A stretch of DNA of 64,000 nucleotides from Calamus simplicifolius. Taxonomy: Eukaryota > Streptophyta > Magnoliopsida > Arecales > Arecaceae. Below are positions 36,176 through 47,826 of this stretch, in pieces (position 1 is the first letter of the stretch; the number at the start of each line of letters is the position of its first letter). Location of the stretch: positions 372,001-436,000 of the forward strand of contig UESW01004563.1 of NCBI GenBank assembly GCA_900491605.1, given 5' to 3'. The position numbers and the translations under genes were made by a program. Under the pieces are notes generated by a model that made no database searches, was not told the DNA's origin, and was given only the letters and a program-made list of their open reading frames with translations.

Positions 36176-37463
36176 ACGAAAACTTAAGTTTTTAAAAATT
36201 TTAATTTTTTAATTTTGAATGATCTGAAAATAGTTAAAGATGATTGTACCTTTTAAAACAATTATGTCATCTGTTTATCAATTATAAAAGAATTTTTTAA
36301 AAAAATAATTTTTTTTTAAATTTTTTAAGAGTTTTGGGGCTTCATGGTATTTTAGGGATGAATTGCCTAGTACTCAATTTAATCATAGTACAGTGTTAAC
36401 ATATTTAGGAAAGTATTTTAAACATATTTTTTTTCATGTTTTGAACCTACTTCAACATTCAAGCCATTTTATGTCTTCTCTTTTCCTGACTGTTTTAAAA
36501 AAATATATATTTATCAATATTTTTTTAATTTTCTAAGTGATCTTCGTTGAATTTTATTTATTTTACAAAATCATCATCTTCCTACCCGACATGAATGCCC
36601 ACATCTAATTAATGTAGTCTCACCGACATGAATGCCAACATTTAATTAATGTACTCTCACCAGCAAGGATAATGAATACATCTGATCTATTCTTCAGCAA
36701 ATGATCTCAGCTCAGATATGTCATATTTTTTATGAACCAACTCGCGGCTGACGAGTGGCGGCTTCATGACTCAAAACTTGAACATTAGCTTTGAAGGCTG
36801 GATGATCCATGTCCCCCTGTTTGATGTAAATTTTGTATTCTGATGTATCTAAGCTAATTCATACAAGACTTATATGATGGCCGTGTATTAAAAAAAAAAA
36901 ATGAATACATCATGATAAAATCATGCATGATGCTAGTCGATACATGCTTAAAATATATTTTTATAAAATTATATGGATGCAACGATGAAGTAAAATTTAA
37001 AATAAAATACTCTTGTAAAATTAAAAAAAAATGTTCTACAAATCCCATAATTAAGTGCAATTTAATAATAGAAAAATGAAATGTTAAAAAAAAAAAGGGT
37101 TTTCTCGCATCTTAGGTGGCTACCAGCTAATATAAACTACAGCTAACAAGTAGAAGAGAAAGTCCACCTGGTCCTACCGTCAGCGAAGCTACGTTTTTTT
37201 TTTTTTTTTTTGAATCAAACCTCTCCTTTACGCGCTTGGACCCAGCTGCGCCCAACTTCTCGCTTGCGGAACGGCGAGAGGCCGAAAGTGGCGGGAAGCC
37301 CGGGCGACCGCCCGAGAAGCAAGCCCGCCCGTCCCCACGAGAGCTAGTATTATTGGAGCACACCAACGTCTCTCTCGATCGAAAGAAACCAAGGGAGAAG
37401 AGGAGACCAGGGAAAAGAAGGAGAGGGGGAGAGGAAGAGGGAGAGGGGGAGAGAGAGAGGGAA
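36176..37463 (+). other. Upstream region and 5' UTR of the kinase gene
   Basis: AT-rich, with a short tandem duplication at 36587-36660 (CGACATGAATGCC and TAATTAATGTA twice, period about 37). From 37200 it becomes GC-rich. The last 80 bases before the ATG are a GA-rich tract (GAGAGGGGGAGAGGAAG), typical of plant 5' UTRs. No unambiguous TATA box was assigned. Confidence 0.45.
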
Positions 37464-40400
37464 ATGGGAAGCTGCTGCTCCGCCCCGTCCTCCAGCGACG
37501 CCTACTTCCGGCGCTCCCGGAAGCTCCGCTGCTTCCCTTCCATGTCCTGCGACGACGACGATGACGACGACGACCTTATCAGCAGGCCCTCCTCCAGCAC
37601 CGCCTCCCCTGTCTCCGTCCTCCGCGGCCCCCACTCCTCCGCCGCCGACTTCCTCCGCCGCTTCCGCCTCGGAGCGGAGCTCGGCCGGGGGGAGTTCGGG
37701 GTGACACGGCGCTGCTCCGACGCCACCACAGGCGAGGTCCTCGCCTGCAAGTCCATCTCCAAGCGGAGGCTTCGCACCACCTTCGACGTCTCCGACGTCC
37801 GGCGGGAAATCGAGATCATGCGCGGTCTACCGCAGCACCCCAACATCGTGCAGCTAAGGGAGGCGTACGAGGACGGGGAGGCCGTCCACCTCGTGATGGA
37901 GATTTGTGAGGGAGGGGAACTCTTCGATCGGATCGTGGCCAGGGGCGTTATACCGAGCGCGCCGCGGCCATCATCTTCAAGACCATCGCCGAGGTCGTTC
38001 AGGTATGGTACTAATCTATCGTGATTCTGATTCAACTCGATGGAATCGAGGTGCGTGTTTTTCCAAAATCGGTTCTTTCTTTCGTTCTGGTGAAAAAAAT
38101 CCAATCTTTTCGAGAACGCTCAGTGAATTGCCGTCAGTCTTGATGGATGATTCCTGTGTTCTCTGCTCCCAGTCTTCCTTTAGAGTGCTAGTGACTGCTG
38201 GTCTTCTTAGAGCCAGCTGGACAATGGTCATGGGGAATTCCTTGACTAGCGAACATTCAAATTACGAAAGCCCCCGAATGCTCTCAGTGCACCTATTTGC
38301 CTTGTGTTAATGGACATGCATTGTTACGCATCTCAGTTGAGCAAGCGATTGTTTGTTGATTGGTGGAAAGTTTATTCTAGGAGTAGCAGGAAGCAAATTT
38401 CGAAGTTTCGTTTCTACGGATGGTCAAAGAAACGATTTGGTCGAAGAGAAACAGGGGATGATTGGAAGATAAATCCAATCTCATTATTCATGGGATTAAC
38501 TGGAAAGCTGTGTTCTAGTGAAATGGTGTCTTCAGAGGATGGCATTGTTCTTTGTAGCATGCGATCAGAGTCGATGAAATGATCGATGACAAGCTTTTGC
38601 TTTTTTTTTTCTTTCTTCCATCTTTTTATCTTGGTAATTCAGGACCTTCGATAGTGGTAGGATGATGAGTGATCTTAATGGATTCATTTTAGAAGGAATT
38701 TTTCTTTGGCAACTTGCCCCCAGCATAAATGAGCCTGTGAAAATATCTAAGGATGCTGGGGCATCTGTGGTTCATACCTGCAGGAGTGCCAAAGACTTGG
38801 ACTTATTAGGATCACTTATGAAGGGAGTGGACAATATATCTCTATGCAGTGACTTTCTGACCTTAGATGCAAGGCTTTTACAATTATTTAATACACTTGA
38901 TGCTTATTAGTACTACAATGCTTATCATTTTTATTTGTGGCTTTAATTTTATTTAGAGGATGTTTTCTGTTTTCCATATTTGTCTATAATTGCTGTAGAG
39001 ATCATATGAGAAGTGCTAACTACACATGCAAGATTTTACTTCCGTCTATGTAAATTGATGGTGACCTTAGCAATCTAATTTTTAATAATTTGTGCTGCAG
39101 ATCTGCCATAAGCATGGGGTAATACACCGAGACCTGAAACCAGAGAATTTCTTGTTTGCAAATGAATCAGAAGGTGCTCCATTGAAGGCAATAGATTTTG
39201 GCCTCTCTATATTCTTCAAGCCTGGTAGGCCTCTAATAGATCCGTCGGCTTTGGGGTAGCTCATACTGTGATATATAATGATTTCATTAGTTTTCAGCCA
39301 CATAAAAGTTTTCTTTTCTTTTGGTGTTAAAGGTCAGCGCTTTAGTGAAATTGTAGGAAGTTGTATTACATGGCCCCCGAAGTCCTGAAACAGAACTATG
39401 GGCCAGAAGTAGATGTATGGAGTGCTGGGGTTATTCTCTACATCCTGCTGTGTGGAGTCCCACCCTTTTGGGCAGGTAAATCTCCAGCACCAACCCACCC
39501 CACTCTCAAACCCAACGTTTGTATTCATTTGCATCTCTACCCACTGTCTTATCCGTCAGTTTTATATGTGTGTATATGTACAATGTATGAATGTTAATTG
39601 TGTATACTTAAGATAGGTTTAGCTCATTTTATTTGGAGGCTAACATACTAGAGACAGTCGTAGACTAATGGCCCTCTGATACAACTAATGCAGAAACTGA
39701 TGAGGGAATTACACAGGCGATTATCCGAGCCGTTATTGACTTTGAGAGGGAACCTTGGCCACTGGTATCCGACAATGCTAAGGACCTTGTGAGGCATATG
39801 CTTGATCCTAACCCAAGCACTCGGCTGACAGCTCAGCAAGTTCTTGGTATGCTGCTTCTTTCTTTCTCTAAACAAAATGTAGAACTAATCTTACCGATGA
39901 TAAAATGATCTCCTGATAATGGTACATGGAATGCATGCATGAAATACATGAAATTCTCCAGATAAAGTTCAGCGGGCCATGACAGAAAATCATGATGCTT
40001 AAATAACAAATCTAAATGCATAGAGGATTAGCATTACTTTGCATTTATCATGATTTGTGATTGTTCCATATAATTGATATCTGTCTTGAGTTTTTCTTTT
40101 TATGCTTTAGCTTACATTGTTGTTTCCATGTCGTGAGGAATCTGAAAATGGAGCAGAAATAACAAGCAACATATCGAGTCTATGTCTATATCTATCACAT
40201 TTTCTCCTTTAAGAGCATAAACAAAGACTTGACCTATTGACAATTAAAAAAATGTATTTCACCACTCAAAATTGACCACTCAGTTTATCTATTGCATGGT
40301 TTATACATTTATACATGCTATCATTCTACTGCAGGCAAATCTTCAACGTTGTGACCTTGATTAATTTTTTTCTTTTGCCTTTTTTATGAAGAACATCCCT

Positions 40401-43360
40401 GGCTTCAGAATGCTAATATGGCTCCCAATATTTCACTTGGAAAAATTGTCAGAGCAAGACTCAAGCAATTCTCAGCAATGAACAAATTTAAGAAGAAAGC
40501 CCTAAGAGTAAGTTTGTGACCTTGAGCAGTCACACCATTTGTTATTTTTTCTTCTAATAGAAGTTTGAAGTGTTAGAAACTGGTGTAACACTATGTAGGT
40601 TGTAGCTGAACAACTGCCTTTGGAAGAAGTAACTAGCCTTAAACAGATGTTCCACACGATGGATAAGGACAAGAATGGACACCTAACGTTTGAAGAACTT
40701 AAAGAGGGCTTACACATAAATGGAGAGCGTGTACCAGAACCTGATCTTCAGATGTTAATGGAAGCAGTGAGTGCTCTTTATGCTTCACATCTACTTCAAT
40801 TCTTGCCTCTTCTTTGGCTCTCTGAAATCTTATGAAACTGTAATTATGACACTGTAACAAGACATCAGCCATGCTACACGCTGCTGAGCAGTGGAAAAAT
40901 AAAATTTTTGTTGGGTGTTGGCGCACAAGACCTACAATTGAAGTTTTGTTCCAGAGTAAGAAAGATTCAAGCATGCACATCTAATAGCCCATATACGTCA
41001 CAGTGAAAAGCCCATGCATGTTCCAGTGGCACCCAGTGGAAATGCTGCTTTTGCACTGTGCAGTGGGGCTAAAGCACATCTTTTGCAATTAGGTTTGCAA
41101 TCATTAAACTGACACCCTCTCTAGCAGATCTGCTCCTTTTAACATCAGCAGGTTGAAGGTAAACCACACATTTGCACCACTGGAAAATAATGGTTTCTTT
41201 CTTTCTTTTGTAATTATCTTTTTCTGAGTTGCTCAGATTTAGTGTCTCTCATCTACCGTGTGAGATGCCAGAGTGACTGCTGTACCACATGCTATATGGC
41301 ATGCAGCATGTGGAATGCATGTGACTAATTATAGATTAAAGGGATTTAGCTTAACTACCAATCAGATCTACCTGCTGGATAGTTTTCACTTTTGATAGGT
41401 GCAATTCCCTTCCTTCCCTCATTCATAGGGAGAGAAGGGAGTTGAAACCAAGAGGGATTTACTTACCATTACGGATACTTCTAAGGGAAGGAAAGGGACA
41501 GGCATGATGTCTTTGGGAACTGGAATATCTCAGGGGAGTTTGTGAGTTTGGTTCCTCATGGTGTTAGAGATGTCCCTTGATTATTTTGCATCATAAATTT
41601 AGAGATCAGCAGTTTGCACATACCTCGATGTCACATGGAGATTTGCGTGAATGTCATACAGTGTGCCAAGGTTAGCAGTCATGATGTTAGAATGTGTGGT
41701 TTGACCATTTGCGGAACAGTGCTCTATGTGGCATACATATGGGATCTACTAACCATAATCTTTATTATTGCAGTAGGAAAAGGATTTCTGCAAAGGTTTA
41801 GCCACAATATTAGCAAAACAAATTGTGTAGATGCCTTAGTAGTAATTAAGAATAAAAAAGAGTAATGATGTGATAAAATACATGTCCATGCAATGCAACT
41901 ACAAGTCATGCAATGAAAACATTGGGCTCTTGCAGCCAACATGAGGAGTGAAAATTCATGTGCCTGGGTGGTGAACCTCCATACAGGTAGAACTTATATT
42001 GGAATGAAATGGAGATTAGATATGTTAAAGAATTGTTCAAGGAAATTATCATGCATATCCACAAGCTGCATATATGTTTTTTTTTTAGAATGTGGTAACA
42101 AGCTTTTATATATGTGAATTCTACTATTGTATAGATGAGGAGGGGATCATAATGTAACACCCATGAAATAAAGGTCCTTCTCTAAAGGTCTTTCTTTTAC
42201 ATAGAACATGCATTGGAATTTGATTTTAGTGCAAGAAATAGGTTCATAAATAAAACACTCGAGTATCATTTTAACAAAGGAGTGGTGAGGCCAGGAGTAG
42301 ACTGTAAAGACCAATTCATAAACACGGTAAATACTTGCCTATGTGCATGTGTCTTGCTGATGGTTTCTGCCCCTTCTTGTAAACACTGCAGGTGTTTTGT
42401 AATTTTTGTTTCATGCGTTTAATATTTACATATATGTGGGTTTAGATTGATGTTTGGCAAGTTGGTCAGCAAGCATATGACCAGTTACACTCATATGAGT
42501 GCATCTGTTGCTTTGACTTCATCTCTATGCTAAATCATATCAGATTTCTCCATGTCTACGTGTGTTCGTGCATGCATGTACATGCACGCACACGTATGCA
42601 TATGTATTTACATAAATATACATGCACATAATTTACATAAATATAAATGTATGTTCTTGCATATTGTACATACTGTTGTATATTTATAATTTTGTTACTC
42701 TCTATATATTTATTTCTGTTGCTTCTTTCACTCCATCATGCTTGCCTTTCTGCCATTGCAGGCTGACACTGATGGAAATGGAACTCTAGAATGCGATGAG
42801 TTTGTGACTGTCTCCTTGCACCTGAAAAAAGTCAGCAGTGAGGAACACCTAGCCAAAGCATTCAACTTCTTTGACAAGGATGGGAACGGCTTTATTGAAG
42901 TTGAAGAATTGAGAGAAGCTTTAGGTGAGGGCGATCTAGGTCCAAATGAGCAAGTAATCTGGGACATCATCTCTGATGTTGACAAGGACAAGGTCAGTTT
43001 CTTATGTCTATCATTCTTTACTTCTTTTGGCTCTGTTTGAAATCACGAAAATGTTGCACATAACCTGTGGTCTAATGTCTTGAACAAATAGCATTAGCAT
43101 ATTGCTGATTTGTTGCAAGACCTATGAGTGCATGATATCCTTAATTGCTTCTAATCAGTTATAGCTTCATAATATTGCCAATTGCTTCACATTAGTCTTA
43201 TGTATAAAAATTTCAGGACGGACGTATCAGCTATAAAGAATTTGAGTTGATGATGAAAACTGGATCAGACTGGAAAAATATTTCACATCGGTACTCAAGA
43301 CAAATGCTTAATACCCTTAGTCGCAGGCTATTTAAAGATGGTTCCATGCAGAAGGGATAA
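37464..43360 (+). CDS. CPK: Calcium-dependent protein kinase (CDPK), eight exons, two frameshifts
   Basis: Exons 37464-38002, 39101-39224, 39333-39475, 39694-39846, 40392-40507, 40599-40766, 42762-42992 and 43217-43360 all have GT-AG borders and keep phase. About 539 residues if two missing bases are allowed. MGSCCS start: Gly2 for myristoylation, Cys4/5 for palmitoylation, hence membrane targeting. Asp-rich stretch (30-37), then kinase: GRGEFG (74-79), Lys96, HRDLKPEN (Asp191), DFG (Asp212), APEVL. Autoinhibitory junction, then four EF hands: 381-392, 417-428, 453-464, 489-500. Ca2+ binding relieves autoinhibition; it phosphorylates Ser/Thr targets in stress and hormone signalling. Sequence style suggests group III CDPKs (AtCPK7/8/13-like). 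Frame is lost in exon 1 at 37942-37946 (GGGG where five G would fit) and in exon 3 at about 39362. Pseudogene or consensus error. Confidence 0.88.
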
Positions 43361-44906
43361 TAGAAGGGCCTTCACCTAAATCATGATCCTTGAAGCCTCC
43401 ATCAAGTCAGCCATGCAGATCAGTCTGTCTTAGTTGCCTATATTCATTGAAGGGGTACAGTTCTAATATTTTCCTGACCTCATATATGTCTGGATTCTTT
43501 GCCCCTCTCACAGGTAACTCTCATCAGTGTAAAGTGTACCATTTTGCTATCCTGCATTTTCTCAAATGCAATCCATTTTGTCCTCTCATTCTCCCGTGTA
43601 TATTGTTCATAAGCAATTATTTTTCAGTGTGGAAAAAACTATAGCAATCAAGAACTGTGCATGGCAAGATGTTTTCCACAATTGTATAATGACTTATTCC
43701 ACGAATTAGATACTTCTGGAGCCAGTTGCAATCGTATCTTTTAGCTTCTTGTGAGACTCTGTTGTAAGAAGGTTGAACAAATCTAAGCACGCCAATCTTT
43801 CAGAAGTCTAGCTGTTCCCTTGGTTGTTTCAGTGCAGAGCTGCAAGCAGCTTACAATCTTTAGAGTAGCCACTTTGATAATGTTGATGGCCACTGCAATA
43901 GCTTTGAACTCTTTTAACATCTGTTATAAAAGGAGAACGATGGTCATTAATTGCCAATTTTGGTGTTCAACTGCATAGAATAATATTTTTAAATTCCAAT
44001 TTTCTATCAGCTAGAAAGTAATGCTTTATCCAGTAAACAGTGACAAGATCAATCATACCACCATTTCTCGGTTTTTATCATTTATTTTCTTTTAGAACAG
44101 CTAATGGTGGATATCATAGCAGCCATTATTCATTCCTGAACAAATGCAGTCCCAAGAGTTTCAGAGCAGTCTGTATTTTTTGGGGATATCAGTGTTATGG
44201 CAATTTGTGGACATCGGAGGCTTGGCAACTCAAGCAGAGGTTAAGAGAAGATCAATACTTTTTAGCTACCTGCTTTTATGGCTTTGATGTCAACTATGTT
44301 CTTCCATTCATAGTTAGGGATCTCTTTGTCAAAAATATTAAGATATATTTTTCCTTTCAGAAATATGGGAATTTATGGAGCTTGCCTGAATACTTCACTA
44401 CAGGCTATCAATGTTAACATTATCATCAATTGAGCATGTGATGACTGATGATGAATATACAAAATAAAGTCACTGGCAAAGAAAAAGAAAAAGGGGGCAA
44501 AAAACAAAGCACAAAATATAGTCAATAAAGATGCACAGTATCATTAGATAGCAGTAGAACTAAATAGGTTTTGAATGGGAAGCACATTGTGATACGGGTT
44601 GCTAGTCCTGGTTCTTTAGTTTTCTGGCTTGAACTCTGAATACTTAATCTGCAATCACGAGCAAGCACTGTTCTAAGAGTTCATGATCCCTCACTTCAAG
44701 AAAGAAAGAAAAAAAAGAGTCAATGATAATTTAATTGGCAAAACTTCAAGTGCTATGAAGGTGTTATCACCACCCAACAGTTGGAACAAGCACACGTAAG
44801 ATAAATAATAGTGACAAAAGCTGGTTTGATCAATGGTCATCAACCGAAAGAACAATAGCTGCCAATTCAAACATGCATTAACCTTGTATCTTAATTTGCC
44901 ATATTT
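43361..44906 (+). other. 3' UTR and flank of the kinase gene
   Basis: AT-rich, no second gene seen. The 125-residue plus-strand frame at 44040-44417 has no recognisable features. Confidence 0.5.
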
Positions 44907-44911
44907 GTAGT

Positions 44912-46220
44912 TGTTGAGGGGTAAAATCATCATTGCATTGATAATCGTGCGAGGGGCTAGGATCAGCCCCATCCCTCCGCCCGCTACGATATGCCCCCGA
45001 GGAACAAGCTAAACTAATGTAGTCCGGTAGGCGTGCAACCCCTGACTCATTTTTCCGGGTTCCCATAGCTCGGCCTCCTCGAGCTCCTATAGCTCGGCTT
45101 TCCCCGAGCTTCTATAGCTCGCTTCCCCCAAGCCTCCCATGGCTTGGCTTTCCTTGAGCTCTTATAGCTCGGCTTCCCCCGAGCTTCTATGGCTCGGCCT
45201 TCCCTGAGCTACCCATAGCTCGGCCTCTCCGAGCTCCCATAGCTCAGTTTTTTTCGAGCTACCTATAGCTCGGCTTCCCCCGAGCTTCTATAGCTCGGCC
45301 TTCCCTGAGCTACCCATAGCTCGGCCTCTCCGAGCTCCCATAGCTCGATTTTTTCCAAGCTACCTATAGCTCGGCGTCCCCCGAGCTTCTATAGCTCGGC
45401 CTTCCCTGAGCTACCCATAGCTCGGCCTCTCCAAGCTCCCATAGCTCGGTTTTTCGAGCTACCTATAGCTCGGCTTCCCCCGAGCCTCCCATGGCTCGGC
45501 TTTCCTCGAGCTCCTATAGCTCGGCTTCCCCTGAGCTTCCCATAGCTCGGCCCCCTTGAGCTCCTATAGCTCGGCTTCCCCCGAGCTTCTATAGTTCGGC
45601 CTTTCCTGAGCTATCCATAGCTCGCACTCACCTCCGTGGAACCCGACGCAGGGGAGCCTAGACCTATCGTAACAGAATCCAAATAAAGAATCATGTTGGA
45701 GAGTGGTCTAGGACCTAATATAACTACCTAGGACCTACGCATCTATCAGATCTCAGGCCATCAAAGAGCTCTCCTAGCTGTCGATCCCTCAATGAACAAG
45801 ATACAGATCCCATCGGCCTTACAACGGCCTAATTCGATTCATCCCCGTATCCTAACAACTTTCGAACCTTCAGAAGGCGCTCAAGATCCAGGTGATTGCC
45901 TATAAATATGACACCCCCAGATTCTCTCAGGTATGCGCTCATAGCCTTTGGCTCACTCTCACTCTCTCACTCTCCCCACTGCTCGTCGGCGCTCCCCTAG
46001 AGCTCCCGATCGGCCACCCCTGGAGAGACTTCCTAGAGAGATCCCTCTCTCCATTTTCTGTTGATCACCGATCCCCACTGACTTGAGCGTCGAGGATCTT
46101 CCGCGGAGGGCCACCCCCAACGCCTCTCGCGCGAGGACTTCTGTGCAGGTCCGCCTAGGAGGAAGCCCAGACCAGAAGATCGACCGTGCCCGAGTCGGAG
46201 GACAGATCCCGGCGGCAACA
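44912..46220 (+). repeat. E3 5' LTR with palindromic tandem repeats
   Basis: 45055-45630 is an array of about 25-32 bp units pairing AGCTCGG with CCGAGCT around TATAGCTCGGCTTCCCC. TATAAATA at 45901-45908 is the likely promoter. The downstream part matches E4 closely. Confidence 0.9.
45901..45908 (+). promoter_or_regulatory. TATA box of the E3 5' LTR
   Basis: TATAAATA after ATTGCC; the same element is at 60566-60573 in the 3' LTR and 63292-63299 in E4. Confidence 0.65.
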
Positions 46221-46240
46221 GATTGGCGCTAGAGGAAGGG
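46221..46240 (+). other. E3 primer-binding site
   Basis: GATTGGCGCTAGAGGAAGGG directly after the LTR; identical in E4 at 63550. The priming tRNA is not assigned. Confidence 0.65.
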
Positions 46241-46305
46241 CCTCAAGTCCCGTTAAAACTTGAAGAAAGGAGACAAGGATCTTGATCTGGAGTAAAACCT
46301 CTCCA

Positions 46306-47755
46306 ATGGCTAATCGGAGAAAGCAACCTCTGAAGTCAGGACCAGTCGTCACTCAAAGACCTAATCCGATAGGCAACACGGTGCCGCAGCCTTCGCCTGT
46401 TGAGACCCCATCACCGCCAGCCATCCTGGTGATCCAGGACCAGTTCGCTACGCTGGTCCAGCAGGTCCAAGCCCTAACCCACCTGGTTCAGGAGTGTTTC
46501 GTAGCTCCCTCTGCTCCGTACCTTCATAGGGAGGCCGCAGCTCCTGCCTCTCCGGCCACCTCCTTCTCTGGTCCGCATGAGGCTGCGGACCCCCACACCG
46601 ACCCAAAGGGGACAAACCAGTCCCGCGAGGCGGCTGCAACAGGGATCCTCCCAGATCTCGACGAGCCCGGACCCTTTCCCGGTGTCCTCTCGCCATGATT
46701 CAACACCGTCCCTGCGCTCTCCCAGTCCAGCTCCTCCTCTTACTTCTGAAGAGGAGATCTGTCGACAAATCCGAGAGATGCGTCAGGAGCTAGACGCCGC
46801 CAGGCAGGCCCATCCGCCCCAGCCCAAGGCGGAGCAGGGCATCCCTTTCTCCAAAGGGATCATAGAGGAAGTGATTCCCTCCCATGTCAAACTACCCGTC
46901 GTCGAGCCCTACCATGGCTCTTCTGACCCGGATGATCATCTCAGCAGCTTCGGTCAATAATGATGTTCCACGGAGCATCCGATGCAATCCTCTGCCGCGC
47001 CTTCTCCTCACCCTCAGAGGATCTGCCTGAACCTAGTTCAACGCCTTGAAACCAGGTTCCATTGATTCATTCGATGAGCTGAGCCGTCTTTTCATTGGCC
47101 AGTTTGTCAGTAGCCGCCGTCACCGGCGGAGATCCGACTCCCTCTCCGAAGTTAAGCAGAGAGAGGGGGAGTCCTTGAGAAACTACCTTGGCCGCTTCAA
47201 CAAGGCCATGCTAGAGGTGGACCACCTTAATCATGAGGTGGCCATGTCGCCTTGGCGGGGTGAGTTTCGAAGGAGAGCGACTTCTACCTGGCGATGGAAG
47301 TCAGCTACCCCCAAACCTCTCCGATATGATGGCCCTGGCAGACAAATATGCCAGGGTCGAAGAATCACGGAGAGTCACCCGCGCCGAGCTGGCGAAGAAG
47401 AAAGAGCCCAGAGGTCCTGATAGGCACCGACCCGTCCGCCGGCCAAGTCCACCTCATCGCCAAAGAGCTCCCCCACCGCCGCCGAGAAACCGCTCCCGGA
47501 GCCCGCCCAGGCGGTTCGACCGCTACACTCCGCTAACTGTGCCTCGAGCACAGATCCTCATGGAGATAGAGCGCTAGCTCCCTGGCCAGCTCCTCTCCGA
47601 GGGAACCCGATCCGGAGGGACCCACCAAATACTGCCGCTACCACCGAGAGCACGGCCATGACACTGAGGAATGCTGGCAGCTGAAAAATGAGATTGAGAG
47701 GCTGATTCAACGGGGCCGACTGAACCAATTCAGGAGGGCACCCGAGCCAGGACAA
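46306..47755 (+). pseudogene. gag: E3 gag, frameshifted
   Basis: ATG at 46306 (MANRRKQPLKSG), 86 bases after the LTR. A coiled-coil stretch (FATLVQQVQALTHLVQE) is followed, in other frames, by EEEICRQIREMRQELDAA, a capsid-like FDELSRLFIGQFVSSRRHRR and LRNYLGRFNKAM part, an arginine/proline-rich region and YCRYHREHGHDTEECWQL near 47631. At least three one-base shifts occur (around 46700, 46960-47050 and 47250). Same architecture as E2 gag. Confidence 0.78.
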
Positions 47756-47826
47756 GGGGGGATCGCCAGCCCAAGCTTCAACAACTTCCTCCTTTACCGA
47801 ATCCGCCTGTAATCGGCCACATCAAT

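Noticed and set aside
37236..37463. In-frame extension upstream of the kinase ATG
   Set aside because: No ATG upstream in frame (begins at TTG); the GA-rich stretch reads as 5' UTR, and MGSCC at 37464 is the expected acylated N-terminus.
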